Assembly (NCBI GenBank): GCA_963748545.1
Contig: CAVVJO010000036.1
Span: 351,907 to 415,906, forward strand
DNA length: 64,000 nt
Source of the DNA: Roseiarcus sp963748545
GTDB lineage: Bacteria > Pseudomonadota > Alphaproteobacteria > Rhizobiales > Beijerinckiaceae
Reading direction: 5' to 3'
Both the position numbers and the translations under genes were made by a program. Below are positions 8,985 through 19,165 of this stretch, piece by piece (the stretch's first letter is position 1; every line of letters starts with the position of its first letter). A model generated the notes under the pieces. It was not told the DNA's origin. It did not search any database and saw only the letters and a program-made list of their open reading frames with translations.

Positions 8985-11393
8985 AGGCGCATCGCCTTGC
9001 CTGCCGGGTCGTACGGCGAGGGCGGGATGACGCGAGCCCCGCGTTCGACGCCAACGACATGGACGGCGAGCTCGGTTCCAACCGTCGCGCATTCCGGCTC
9101 GACGAGCGCCATGGCGAGGCTCCGGCCGACGGTGTGGCCATAGCCGCCCGATGTGACGAATCCGACCTTTCGGCCCTTCCGCCAGACGGGTTCGTAACCC
9201 GAGGCGTCCGCGTCGAGCGCGTCGATGTCGAGCGTCACCAGCTGAGGGGCGGCGGCGGCCCGTCGCGCTCGGCAAGCGCGGCGGCCCGGCCGACGAATTC
9301 GCCCTTGTCCCAGGCGATCCAGCGGTCCATGCCGGTCATGCGCGGCGTATAGCCCTGGGTGAATTCCGCCGACCAGATCCCAAAACTCTTCTCGAGCCGC
9401 AGCGAGAGCAAGGCGTTGTAGCCGAACTCCTTGACGCCGAGATCGCGGCCGGCTTCGAGAAGCGTACGCCGAAGCGTCCCGTGTTCGAGCGCGCGGCAGT
9501 TGATCTCGTAGCCGAGTTCGCCCACGACCGAGATCCGCGCGACGCGCGCCCGGATCAGGCCGACGTCGAGCACGGCCGCCGCCATGAAGGGCATGGCGGC
9601 GTTGGAGACGTCCTGATGCGTCACGCGCTCGATCACGGCGCGCGCCCCGGGTCCCGCGATCGAGAAGCCGATCACGTCGTCGGATATGTCGCGCACGGTA
9701 ACGCCGGCGCGCGCATGGTCGGCGAACCAGCGCATGTGCCAGGCGCGCAGATAATAGGATCCTTCGATCCAGAAGGTCCCATCGCCCCAGTTGATGAGCG
9801 TCAAATCGCCCTTGAGCTTCCCGGTTTCCGACAACATGGGAGCGAGCTTCGCCCGTCCCGGCTTCGGCAGGCGCGCGACCGTCATCGAATCGAGCCAGCG
9901 CTCGGCTTCCGGCCCGGTCACTTCGTAGCGGGAGAACGGCGCGATATCGAGCAGGCCGACGCGATCGCGCACGGCGCGGCATTCCGCCCCGACGATATCG
10001 AAGGCGTTCGAGCGCTTAAGCGTCGGCCTCTCCTTGAACCCGGCCGGCGCGAAGTAGAGCGGGGTCTCAAGACCCCACGAATTGCCCCACTGGCAGCCTG
10101 CCGCGGCCATCGCTTCATAAGCTGGCGTCGTCTTCAGCGGCCGACCGGCCGGGAGCTGTTCGTTGGGATAGGTCATGACAAAGCGGCGAGCGTAGAACTC
10201 GCCGGTCGTCTGCTTGATGTACTCGCGGTTGGAGGTGTGGGGCCCGTACCGGGCGATGTCGAGGGCGAAGGCGTCCTCCCCGGGCTCACCATGGATCATC
10301 CATTCGACCAGGGCTTTGCCCACGCCGCCCCCTTGCAGGAAGCCGGCCATAACGCCGCAAGCCAGCCAATAGCCGCGCTTGCCGGCGATCGGACCGACGA
10401 GGGGATTGCCGTCCGGGGAAAAGGTGAAGGCGCCGTTGACCCATTTGCGGACGCCGGCCGTCTGCAAGACGGGGTACCGACGGTGGACCAGCTCCAACTC
10501 GCCCGCGATGCGGTCGATGTTTTCCTGCAACAGCTCCACCCCGTAGTCCCACGGGGCTCCGTCCATCGACCAGTGCTGGGGGTTCGTCTCGTAGATCCCG
10601 ACCAGCATGCCCTTCTGATCCTGGCGCATGTAGGTATACCCTTCGAGATCGACGACCATCGGCATCTCCGCCTTCATCGCCGCGATCTCGGGGATCGTCT
10701 CCGTAATGAGATAATGGTGTTCGAGAGGGGAGACGGCAGCTCGAGCCCGACCATTTGCCCGACCTGCTTGGCCCACAGGCCGGCGGCGTTGACGACGTGC
10801 TCGGCGTTGACTGTCCCCTTTTCCGTGACGATATCCCAGGTTTGATCGGGGCGCTGAGTCAGCGCCAGCACGCGGTTGTGCTCGATCACCTCAGCGCCGC
10901 GTTTTTTTGCGGCGCTGGCGTAGGCCCATACCGTGCCGGTCGTATCGACATAGCCCTCCCGGTCGGCCCACATCCCGCCAAGAACGCCGTCGAGGTTGAG
11001 CACCGGGCAGGCGGCCCCGATCTCGTCCGGCGACATGAGGCGCACGTCTTCGATACCGATCGCTTGAAATCGGCGGAAATTCGCTTGCAGCCACTCCCAT
11101 CGCTCTGGCGCGGAGGCGAAGTGGACGCCGCCGGTCATGTGCATCCCGATGGGCTGACCCAATTCCGCCTCGATCTCCCTGAGGAGGTCGATCGTGTAGG
11201 CCTGAAGGATCGCCATGTTCGGGTTAGCGTTGAGGGCGTGGAAACCGCCGGCCGCATGCCAGGAGGAGCCGGCTGTCAAGACCGAGCGCTCGATCAGGGC
11301 GACGTCCGTCCACCCAGACTTCGAAAGATGGTAAAGAACCGAGGCCCCGACGACGCCACCTCCGATCACGACCGCGCGGTAATGCGTTTTCAT
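8981..11393 (-). CDS. Dimethylglycine/sarcosine dehydrogenase-like FAD protein with GcvT domain, two frame breaks
   Basis: Reconstructed as one gene of about 804 residues, the normal size for this family. Residues 1-360 form a DAO domain (AVVIGGGVVGASVLYHLSKSG, SSWHAAGGFHALNANPNM). A FAO-like linker and a folate-binding GcvT domain follow (WGLETPLYFAP, VGLLDIAPFSRYEVTGPEAE, GKLKGDLTL), then a GcvT C-terminal barrel (SGGYGHTVGRSLAMALV). Two breaks split it: near 10737, where one C added gives LELPVSPLEHHYLITE, and near 9243, in a CCG/CCC run before QLVTLDIDALDAD. Both lie in C runs. The family oxidatively demethylates N,N-dimethylglycine or sarcosine and passes formaldehyde to tetrahydrofolate. 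The next gene overlaps it by four bases, so the two are coupled, and both probably serve glycine-betaine or methylamine catabolism. Confidence 0.82.
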
Positions 11394-11796
11394 GCGTCAA
11401 TCCTGAGAAAAAGCGTCGAATTCGAAGGCTATCTAAGCCTTCTCGAACGGTTTAGGCACGTGTGTCCAGAGGCGGCAGCCGGCAATTCCCGGCCCAGTGT
11501 GGCTTTTCGATCCTTGTCGTGTCGCAAAGAATGTGGGTAATGAGGACGGCTCTTCACTTCTGTCGGAACGGCCGCCAGCAGGTGCGGCGGCTGCGGGGCG
11601 TGCGCCGAAGAGGCCGAGAGATTGCGACACTCTGGGGCTGTCGCCGCTCGTGGGCGAATTCCTTGTTAACGGTGGAGGGCTTGACTGACCGAAATCTGGG
11701 CGACCGACGGACTGGAGTCGGTAATGTCGTAGGGCGCACTGCGTTGCGCCGCCAGGAGTGCAACAGGGTGTACGCGCGTCGGAGCAATGCATAGCC
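11394..11796. other. Divergent intergenic region
   Basis: This lies between the minus-strand dehydrogenase and the plus-strand outer-membrane barrel gene. It should contain the promoters of both. I see no clear repeat, operator or small gene. Confidence 0.4.
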
Positions 11797-13101
11797 ATGA
11801 TTCGGAGCGCCGTTCTGACGCTCGGAGTGATTACGGTGCTTGTCGGCGGTAGCGCTGCGCGGGCTGACGGCCTGTCGCTGGCGGACTGGCCCTTGCTGGC
11901 CCCAGCGCCACCCGCCACGACGGGAATCTTCCCACGCATGCCCGAAAATTGGAACGACCTGCCGCTGCAACTCCATCTGTCGGAGCAGGTGGGTTACAAT
12001 GGCAACGTTGCAAACACGCCAACCGGCAGCGGCGCGACGCGCTTGTACGGCAGCCCTATTGCCTCTCTGGAGTTAATCTCCACTTACGGCGCGTCATTCC
12101 GGAATGAAATTGGAGGACAGCAGTTTTTTGCGGATGGGACATGGGGAATGTACCGATATCTGAAATACGATCGTTACAATTCGGCGCACAGTTCCGCCGA
12201 TATCGGGGACAATTTCACCTATGGATCAAAATGCAAAGGCACCCTCAAGGCCTCCGAAGTGTCCGCGCCCTCCGAACCCGGCCAACAAATTGGGTATAAT
12301 GTCCTCAATACGACGACGACCGTTGCATTCAATGAAACGGCGCAGTGTATTGTAACGGGCGAGTATTCGGCAATTCTCAACAGCGGCAATACCTCTGTTA
12401 AAAATAGCTCTGTAGTGGATCGGACAAACGACTATCAATCCGTTTTCGTCGCCGCCGGGATCAATTATGCCGTGTCAGAGACCAATAGCCTTCAGGTTCT
12501 TGCGACCGTGACCGGCTTCAATTATACTGGCCGCCAAGGGCTTGTCGACGTAACAGGGCTGGTCGATAAGATAACGACTGATCAAGTTATGGCTATTTAC
12601 ACGAAAAATTTTGGACCTGACATAGCTCTTTCGGCCCAGGCAGGATTGATAGGAATCCAGGATCAATATTTTAGCCTCGGCATTCCGCACTCGGTTCTGC
12701 CTCAGTACGCAATTTCATTGCAATGGACGGCAACGCCTAAAATTATTCTAAATATAGCTTTATCACGCCTCGCAACACCGCCGACGTCAATTATCAGTAA
12801 TTTACAAATTACCGATTTGGCGTCTGCGGGATTTTCATTTCGTTGGACGCCAAAGTTAACCATTTCAGGAAGTTTACAGACATCATACATTAGCGGAACT
12901 GGCGCTAATCTCGAAACTACCAGCTTGATCAGTCCATTGACAGACAACCAAAAGAATTACGGTGCAGGCCTTAAGCTGAGCTACGCTTTTTCTCCGTTTC
13001 TTGGTAGCGAGCTCAGCTATCAATATAATAGATCCGTGCAATCCACCTTGACGACGAATACAAGCTTGATTTTGCTTGCTCTCAACTTCAACCCCTATTG
13101 A
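11797..13101 (+). CDS. Outer-membrane beta-barrel protein of the polysaccharide locus
   Basis: About 434 residues from the ATG at 11797. A signal peptide is obvious (MIRSAVLTLGVITVLVGG, cleavage after SAARA). The mature chain has the alternating polar/hydrophobic pattern of a barrel and ends in the outer-membrane sorting signature LILLALNFNPY with a C-terminal aromatic. Segments such as HLSEQVGYNGNVANTP at the start of the barrel resemble barrels encoded beside Wza/EpsG-type genes. It is followed 23 bases later by a Wza-type export gene, so it probably forms or supports the outer-membrane exit route for a polysaccharide. The exact role is inferred. Confidence 0.75.
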   Translation: MIRSAVLTLGVITVLVGGSAARADGLSLADWPLLAPAPPATTGIFPRMPENWNDLPLQLHLSEQVGYNGNVANTPTGSGATRLYGSPIASLELISTYGASFRNEIGGQQFFADGTWGMYRYLKYDRYNSAHSSADIGDNFTYGSKCKGTLKASEVSAPSEPGQQIGYNVLNTTTTVAFNETAQCIVTGEYSAILNSGNTSVKNSSVVDRTNDYQSVFVAAGINYAVSETNSLQVLATVTGFNYTGRQGLVDVTGLVDKITTDQVMAIYTKNFGPDIALSAQAGLIGIQDQYFSLGIPHSVLPQYAISLQWTATPKIILNIALSRLATPPTSIISNLQITDLASAGFSFRWTPKLTISGSLQTSYISGTGANLETTSLISPLTDNQKNYGAGLKLSYAFSPFLGSELSYQYNRSVQSTLTTNTSLILLALNFNPY

Positions 13102-13124
13102 GACTCCGGACTTGGAGCGCGACA

Positions 13125-13935
13125 ATGCCAACGGTACTGCAAATGGTTCGGATCCGGATACTGAGTTGCGTCGCGCTGGCGCTCACTGTTTTTTTGAGCG
13201 CTCCAGTATACGCGGCCGGCGGCCGTGTCCTCAATAGGTCTGACGTCGTGACGATTAAAGTCGTCAGTCAACCCGACATGGATACGACGTCACGGGTCGA
13301 GCTCGACGGCACGGTCCAATTTCCGTATGTCGGCCGAATCAAGGCCGCGGGGTTGACGGAGGACCAGCTGGCGCATGCGATCGAAACGCGGCTTGCTTCC
13401 CGCCAGATTGTCAACGACCCGCACGTTCTGGTTGAAATCACGAGTTTTGGATCCGAGATCAGCGTTCAGGGCCAGGTCGGGGCGCCGGGACTTTATACGA
13501 TCGACAGGGCGACCACGCTGAGCCAGATTCTCGCACGCGCCGGAGGTCTCAAAGATTCTGGGCTCGACCGTGGTTCTGCAGCGAAACGGACCGAACGGCA
13601 GAACCGTCGCTCGTTATGACGGCCGGGACATCGTTTCGGGAAAAATCAACGGGGACCACATTTTGGTCGAAAACAACGACGAAATTTACGTCGAGCTTGT
13701 GCCGTTCTACTATGTTTACGGTTACGTCGGCCATACGGGCGAATTCCCGCTCACGCGTCCGCTGACAGTTCAGCAGGCGATCGCGATCGCCGGTGGACTT
13801 AGCCAGCTCGGGACCGACTGGCGCGTAAAGATCAAGCGCCAAACGAGCAACGGGCAGACGATGGAAGTGCCGGCTTCCCTCGACGACGAAGTCAAGCCCA
13901 GTGATACGATCATCGTGAATGAGCGGCTTTTCTGA
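13125..13935 (+). CDS. Wza/ExoF-type polysaccharide export protein, one frame break
   Basis: About 270 residues once the frame is repaired. It has a signal peptide (RILSCVALALTVFLSAPVYA) and no lipobox cysteine. The polysaccharide-export domain starts at NRSDVVTIKVVSQPDMD and continues QFPYVGRIKAAGLTEDQL. Two SLBB repeats follow (EISVQGQVGAPGLYTI and YVYGYVGHTGEFPLTRPLT, each leading to an AGGL motif). The frame breaks near 13561, where dropping one base in GGGCTCGACC joins AGGLKDSG to STVVLQRNGPNGRTV. Such proteins form the periplasmic and outer-membrane export channel for capsule or exopolysaccharide. It sits between the barrel gene and the CpsD-like gene and is probably in one operon with them. 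Confidence 0.82.
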
Positions 13936-14050
13936 TCGGATAGACGAGATGTTGACAGCCTGATGCAAGTAAACCCAACGCAATCTGCGGCGTGAGCCGT
14001 TCTCCACTTACCCGTGTGTCGCAACGCGGCCCCTTCGAAAGCGTGAGCAG

Positions 14051-14941
14051 ATGACCTTGAATACGAATCGCCCGCTGGATGCCGACGGGATCGCGGTCCA
14101 TTCGGCTATCGATCCGATCGAGCAGCAGATCCTCGCCGCCGGCAATCTCAGCGACGCGCAAGTCGAGGCCATTCGGGGTTTTCAACGCCGCAAGGGGCTG
14201 ACATTCGGTGAGGCGGCGATCACGCTCGGGCTGGTTCGGCGAGACAGCCTGTTCCTCGCGCTTTCCAAAAGATACAACTATCCCGTCCTTAGCTTTGGAG
14301 GAGACGAAGCTCGCTTCTCCCGTGAGCTCGTGGTCGGCTTCCAGCCGTTCAGCGCCGGGGCCGAAGCGTTCCGCTCGGTTCGCTCGGCATTGGCGACAGG
14401 TCCCCTGTCCCAAGGCAAGAACGCTTTTGCCGTGATCGGCGCGCACTCCGGCGTGGGGGCGACCTACTTCGCCGCCAATCTCGCCTTATCCTTCGCCCAA
14501 ATGGCGGTGCCGACCCTGTTGGTCGACACAAACCTCAGGCGACCGAGGCTGGCCTCGCTGTTTGGCGTTGATCCCAAGACCGAAGGTCTGGTCGAAGCGC
14601 TGACCCGCAGCGAAGCGCACGCGCCGCCGGTCGCGGTCGATATCGTGCCCGGCCTCTCGCTTCTTGTCGCCGGCGCCACTGCGCCCCACCCCCAGGAACT
14701 TCTCAGTTCTAAGGAGTTCCTGAACCTGTCGCAGAATGCCCAGCGTAATTACGGCGTTGTGATCTACGACACGCCTGCGGCGCTGGAGAACGCCGACGCG
14801 TATGTCGTCGCCTCGCGAGTTGGCTCCGCCATTCTGCTCGGGCGCCGCAACCGCACGAAGGTCGCGGACATCAAGACGGTGGCCGTCGCGCTGGAGAGCT
14901 TCCAGTGCGATATCGCCGGGACCGTGCTTGGACGATTCTAA
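14051..14941 (+). CDS. CpsD/EpsG-like polysaccharide ATPase with a degenerate P-loop
   Basis: A 296-residue protein. The first 90 residues (SDAQVEAIRGFQRRKGLTFGEAAI) resemble the small N-terminal domain that precedes some EpsG-type kinases. The MinD/ParA-like fold then begins at FRSVRSALATGP. The Walker A region is GAHSGVGATYFAANLA, so the P-loop lysine is replaced by Ala. Walker A' is LLVDTNLRRPRLASLFG and Walker B is GVVIYDTPAAL. There is no C-terminal tyrosine cluster. Normal family members autophosphorylate on tyrosine and control polymerisation with a Wzc-like partner. This one may bind nucleotide weakly or only regulate. It follows the Wza gene by 115 bases. Confidence 0.78.
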   Translation: MTLNTNRPLDADGIAVHSAIDPIEQQILAAGNLSDAQVEAIRGFQRRKGLTFGEAAITLGLVRRDSLFLALSKRYNYPVLSFGGDEARFSRELVVGFQPFSAGAEAFRSVRSALATGPLSQGKNAFAVIGAHSGVGATYFAANLALSFAQMAVPTLLVDTNLRRPRLASLFGVDPKTEGLVEALTRSEAHAPPVAVDIVPGLSLLVAGATAPHPQELLSSKEFLNLSQNAQRNYGVVIYDTPAALENADAYVVASRVGSAILLGRRNRTKVADIKTVAVALESFQCDIAGTVLGRF

Positions 14942-14964
14942 CTTCCATGAGGGGCGGCCGCCTT

Positions 14965-15264
14965 TCACGGGGACGGCGGTCGCGCCAGCTTTCGGAGATA
15001 GTTCCAAGCATATAGGCCGGTGTTGTGGCCGTCGTCGAACACGATCCGGATGGCGTAGTTGCCGATCGGGTCGATGGCCACGATGCGAACGTTCTCCTTT
15101 CCTGTCACGATCCGTTTCTCGGCCGCCGAGTGCCCCTGCACCTCGGCGCTCGGGCTTTCGACCCTCAGGCGCTCGGCGGTCAGGCTGACGGTCTCGCCGT
15201 CGTCAAAGGCGATCTCGAGGGTTCGCCCCTGATCCTTCGCCACAATATCCGTCGGCCAGGCCAT
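14965..15264 (-). CDS. DUF971 family protein
   Basis: A 99-residue protein matching the DUF971 / gamma-butyrobetaine-hydroxylase-N-like fold: LEIAFDDGETVSLTAERLRVESPSAEV near the start and RIVFDDGHNTGLYAWNYLRKL near the end. Family members occur next to Mrp/ApbC-type iron-sulfur carriers and are thought to be linked with iron-sulfur metabolism. Here it lies 12 bases downstream of mrp on the same strand, so the two are almost certainly cotranscribed. It is convergent with the CpsD-like gene, with only 23 bases between them. Confidence 0.85.
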   Translation of the reverse strand: MAWPTDIVAKDQGRTLEIAFDDGETVSLTAERLRVESPSAEVQGHSAAEKRIVTGKENVRIVAIDPIGNYAIRIVFDDGHNTGLYAWNYLRKLARPPSP

Positions 15265-15276
15265 GTGCGGCGCTCC

Positions 15277-16417
15277 TCAATCGAAGCGTATGCGGGGGGC
15301 GGGTTTTGCGCCGGGCGCGCCGGTTTCGAGGGTCAGCGCGACCCGCCGCGCGATCTCCAGGAAGGCGCCGGCATGGGCGCTGTCGGCGAGACTCGCCACG
15401 ACCGGGCGCCCGTCATCCGAATTGGCGCGGATGGCGATGTCGAGCGGCACTTCGCCGAGGAAGGGGACGCCGAGCGTCTCGGCCTCCCGCTGGGCGCCGG
15501 CATGCGAGAAAATGTCCGTCCGCCCGCCACAGTGCGGGCAGAGGAAATAGCTCATGTTCTCGACGATGCCGATGAGCGGCACCTGCACCTGCTTGAACAT
15601 CGCGATGCCGCGCCGCGCGTCGATCAGCGCCAGATCCTGAGGAGTCGAGACGATCACCGCGCCGGACAGAGGCACGTTCTGGGCCATGGTCAGCTGCGTG
15701 TCGCCCGTGCCGGGCGGCATGTCGACCACCAGCACGTCGAGTTCGCCCCAGGCGACCTCGCGCAGAAGCTGGGTGATGGCTGACATCACCATCGGCCCGC
15801 GCCACACCACCGGCGCGCCCTCGTCGATCAGGAAGCCGATCGACATGACCTTGACGCCATAGGCCTCCAGCGGGACGAGTTTCTGCCCGTCGGCCGCGAC
15901 TTCCGGCTTCGCCGAGAGGCCGAACAGCCTCGGCATCGACGGGCCAAACAGATCCGCGTCGAGCACGCCGATCTTGAGCCCCAGCTTGGCGAGGCCGACC
16001 GCGAGATTGCAGGCGACGGTCGACTTGCCGACCCCTCCTTTGCCCGAGGCGACGGCGATGATGTGCTTGACGCCGGGAAGCGGCGCCGCCGCGCGCGTCG
16101 CTCGCTGAGCATTTCCACCGCCATGCGTGTGGCCATGGCCTTGCGGCGCGCCGACGCCCGAAATCGCCCGCGCCGAATTCGGCAGTCAAGGTCACGACCG
16201 CGCCGGAGACGCCGGGAACGGCCTTGATCGCGGCTTCGGCCCTGGCGCGCATCGGCTCCATCGCCTTCGCTTTGTCGGGGTCGATCACAATGGCGAGAAA
16301 CACCTTCCCGTCACGGAGGGTGAGGCCCGAGACAGCGCCCGACTGGGGGAGGGGCGTTACCCCGTCGGGTCCGGCAACTTTGGCGAGAGCCGCCATCACC
16401 TCGTCGCGAGACGCCAT
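15277..16417 (-). CDS. mrp: Mrp/ApbC iron-sulfur cluster carrier ATPase, one frame break
   Basis: About 380 residues. The N-terminal MIP18/DUF59 domain is MASRDEVMAALAKVAGPDGV. A His/Gly-rich linker follows (GHGHTHGGGNAQ) and then the deviant Walker A AVASGKGGVGKSTVACNLA. Further landmarks are DADLFGPSMPRLFG, VDMPPGTGDTQLT and the cluster-binding pair CPHC in NMSYFLCPHCGGRTD. The frame breaks at about 16160-16175, after VVTLTAEF. A one-base shift gives SARAISGVGAPQGHGH and leads straight into the P-loop. The protein binds and transfers [4Fe-4S] clusters in the cytosol. It shares a transcript with the DUF971 gene, and the DadA-like gene lies 88 bases upstream on the same strand. Confidence 0.9.
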
Positions 16418-16505
16418 CCTTGCTGTCCTTGCTGTTGTCCCGGTCGCTCTCCGCGCCGGGCGCTCTTAGATAGGCGAGTTGCACGAGATCGGGAAGCCCG
16501 CCGCC

Positions 16506-17759
16506 TCACCCGAAGCGCCCGGCCCGGAATGGTGCCGGATCGACGAACGGGGTCTCGCCGGTCATCATCTCAGCCAAAAGCCGTCCGGTGATTGGACCGA
16601 GCGTGAGGCCGAGGTGCTGGTGGCCGAAATCAAGCCATAGGCCGGGCTTGCCGGGAAAAGCGCCGACGATCGGCCGCATGTCGGGCAGGCATGGACGACG
16701 CCCGAGCCATGGCTCGGCCTCCTTGCGCGCCCCGATCGGAAACATCTCCCGTGCGAATGGCTCGAGCCGGTCGATATGGGCCGAGGACGGCGGATCGTCC
16801 GGCCGCGCGAATTCCGCTCCGGTGGTGAGCCGAAGGCCGAGCGTCATCGGCACGACGAGGTACCCCTTTTCGATGTCGAGCACCGGGCGGTTGAGGCCCG
16901 CGTTGCCCTTCGCCTCGTAATGCCGGTGATAGCCGCGCTTGACGAAGAACGGCAGCTTGAGCCCGAAAGCCCGAACGAGGTCGTTTGACCAGGGCCCCAG
17001 CGCGACGACGACGTCGGGCGCGGCCACGCGCCCCTCGTCGGTGGTGACCATCCAACCGGCGGCCGAGGGCTCCAGCGTCATCGCGTCGCCCTTCTCGAAC
17101 CGGCCGCCGCGCTTGACGAAGAGCGCGGCGTATGCCCGCGCCAGGCCCTGGGGGTCGGGCGTGCTCAAAGGTTCCGGGAAATGCGCCCCGCCGCGTCCGG
17201 CCTCGCCGAGATTGGGCTCGAGCGCGGTCAGGCCGTCGCGATCGAGAAAATTGACGGGGACGCCATATTGCCGCAATCCCTCGACGTCGCGGCGGGCGGC
17301 GTCCTCGCCCTCGGCCGAGCGCCAGACCTTGATCCACCCGGTCGGGCGCAGCAGATCGCGGGCGCCGGCGGCCTCCGCGAGCTTCAGATGCGCTTCCGCC
17401 GCCCCGAACACGAGCGGCTTCATCGCCGCGGCGGTCTCTGCGACCCGCGGAGAGTTGGAGAACTGGTAGTATTGCCAAAGCGCCTGTGCGTTCGCCGGCA
17501 ACGCGCCGTAGCGGATATGGGCGCGCGGATCGCGGTTGAGCGCCGCGTTGGCGATCTCGGCCGGGTCTCGGGGCAAGGTATAGGGAATGACGGCTTCGCT
17601 CTGAATGAGCCCCGCATTGCCGAAAGTCGTCTCGTCGGCGGCCTCGCCGTGGCGATCGACCAGCACAACCGCCCGTCCACGCTCCTGAAGGGCAAGGGCC
17701 GCAGAGACCCCAACCATGCCGGCTCCCAAAACGATGACATCGACGCGGCGAGACGACAT
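16506..17759 (-). CDS. D-amino acid dehydrogenase-like FAD oxidoreductase (DadA family)
   Basis: About 417 residues. The ATG at 17759 is preferred because AGGGG lies about seven bases upstream and it puts the Rossmann motif VIVLGAGMVGVSAALALQERG at the N-terminus. An in-frame ATG at 17792 is an alternative. The DadA pattern continues with TTFGNAGLIQSEAVIPYTLP, the central WSNDLVRAFGLKLPFFVKRGYH and the C-terminal flavin segment GLWLDFGHQHLGLTLGPITGRLLAE. The family oxidises D-amino acids to 2-oxo acids and hands electrons to the respiratory chain at the membrane. No alanine racemase gene is adjacent, so the true substrate could be another D-amino acid. It is divergent from purB. Confidence 0.83.
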   Translation of the reverse strand: MSSRRVDVIVLGAGMVGVSAALALQERGRAVVLVDRHGEAADETTFGNAGLIQSEAVIPYTLPRDPAEIANAALNRDPRAHIRYGALPANAQALWQYYQFSNSPRVAETAAAMKPLVFGAAEAHLKLAEAAGARDLLRPTGWIKVWRSAEGEDAARRDVEGLRQYGVPVNFLDRDGLTALEPNLGEAGRGGAHFPEPLSTPDPQGLARAYAALFVKRGGRFEKGDAMTLEPSAAGWMVTTDEGRVAAPDVVVALGPWSNDLVRAFGLKLPFFVKRGYHRHYEAKGNAGLNRPVLDIEKGYLVVPMTLGLRLTTGAEFARPDDPPSSAHIDRLEPFAREMFPIGARKEAEPWLGRRPCLPDMRPIVGAFPGKPGLWLDFGHQHLGLTLGPITGRLLAEMMTGETPFVDPAPFRAGRFG

Positions 17760-17860
17760 GGGCAAGCCCCTAAGATCGTGAGACGCAGTCATTTGCGCCT
17801 CAATTCCCGATGCGCCTTCCTATAGACCGCGCCGGACCCTGAGCAAGTTGTGAGCCAACG

Positions 17861-19165
17861 ATGATCCCTCGCTATTCCCGTCCCGAAATGGTCGCCGTTT
17901 GGTCGGCCGAGACGCGCTTCCGCATCTGGTTCGAGATCGAGGCTTACGCCTGCGAGGCGATGGCGGGGCTCGGCGTGATTCCAAGAGAATCGGCCAAGGC
18001 GATCTGGGAAAAGGGCGCCCGCGCGCGGTTCGACGTCGCCCGCATCGACGAGATCGAAAGGGTGACGAAGCACGACGTGATCGCCTTCCTGACCCATCTC
18101 GGCGAGTTCATTGGCGAGGATGCGCGCTTCCTTCACCAGGGCATGACGAGTTCGGACGTGCTCGACACCTGCCTCTCGGTGCAGTTGCAGCGCGCCGCCG
18201 ATCTTCTGATCGCCGACGTCGACGGCCTCCTTGCCGCGATCAAGCGCCGGGCGTTCGAGCATAAGCGCACCCCGACCATCGGCCGGTCGCACGGCATTCA
18301 TGCGGAGCCGACGACCTTTGGCCTCAAGCTCGCGCTCGCTTACGCGGAATTTCAGCGCGCCCGTGCGCGCCTCGTTGCGGCCCGGGAAGAGATCTCGACT
18401 TGCGCGATTTCCGGCGCGGTCGGCACGTTCGCCAACATCGATCCGCGGGTCGAAGCCTTCGTCGCGGAGAAGCTGGGCTTGAGGCCCGAGCCGGTTTCGA
18501 CCCAGGTCATCCCGCGCGACCGGCACGCGGCTTTCTTCGCCACGCTTGGGGTCGTGTCCTCGTCGGTTGAGCGGCTCGCGACCGAAATCCGCCATCTGCA
18601 GCGCACCGAAGTGCTGGAGGTCGAGGAGTTTTTCTCGGAGGGGCAAAAGGGCTCGTCTGCGATGCCGCACAAGCGCAATCCCGTCCTGACCGAGAACCTG
18701 ACCGGGCTTTCCCGAATGGTGCGCTCGGCGGTGACGCCGGCGCTGGAGGACGTCGCGCTGTGGCACGAGCGCGACATCTCGCACTCGTCGGTCGAGCGGA
18801 TGATTGGCCCGGACGCCACGATCACCCTCGACTTCGCGCTGGCGCGCCTGACGGGCGTCGTCGACAAGCTGTTGGTTTATCCCGAGACGATGCAGAGCAA
18901 CCTCGATCGTCTCGGCGGTCTCATTCACTCGCAGCGGGTGCTGCTGGCGCTCACGCAGAAGGGCCTTTCGCGCGAGGACGCCTATGCGCTGGTCCAGCGC
19001 AACGCGATGCCGGTCTGGCGCCGCGAGGGGGATTTCCTGACGCTGCTCAAGGCCGACAAAGACGTGGCGAAGGCGCTTTCGCCACAGGAGCTCGAGGCGC
19101 TGTTCGACCTCGGCTACCACATGAAGCATGTCGATACGATCTTCGAGCGGGTGTTCAGGGAGTAG
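17861..19165 (+). CDS. purB: Adenylosuccinate lyase
   Basis: A 434-residue fumarase/aspartase-superfamily lyase. It opens MIPRYSRPEMVAVWSAETRF, a standard PurB start. Active-site segments include THLGEFIGEDARFLHQGMTS, GRSHGIHAEPTTFG with the catalytic His, and the superfamily signature GSSAMPHKRNP at about residue 265. It performs two steps of purine synthesis, splitting fumarate from SAICAR and from adenylosuccinate. The length and all motifs are normal. It lies just 101 bases from the divergent dadA-like gene and is followed by a repeat-bearing spacer. Confidence 0.96.
   Translation: MIPRYSRPEMVAVWSAETRFRIWFEIEAYACEAMAGLGVIPRESAKAIWEKGARARFDVARIDEIERVTKHDVIAFLTHLGEFIGEDARFLHQGMTSSDVLDTCLSVQLQRAADLLIADVDGLLAAIKRRAFEHKRTPTIGRSHGIHAEPTTFGLKLALAYAEFQRARARLVAAREEISTCAISGAVGTFANIDPRVEAFVAEKLGLRPEPVSTQVIPRDRHAAFFATLGVVSSSVERLATEIRHLQRTEVLEVEEFFSEGQKGSSAMPHKRNPVLTENLTGLSRMVRSAVTPALEDVALWHERDISHSSVERMIGPDATITLDFALARLTGVVDKLLVYPETMQSNLDRLGGLIHSQRVLLALTQKGLSREDAYALVQRNAMPVWRREGDFLTLLKADKDVAKALSPQELEALFDLGYHMKHVDTIFERVFRE

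Noticed and set aside
8931..11393. Broken dimethylglycine-dehydrogenase and SoxB frames considered as pseudogenes
   Set aside because: Each break is a single base in a C run with full family similarity on both sides, and the same kind of break occurs in essential genes in this window, so sequence error is more likely.
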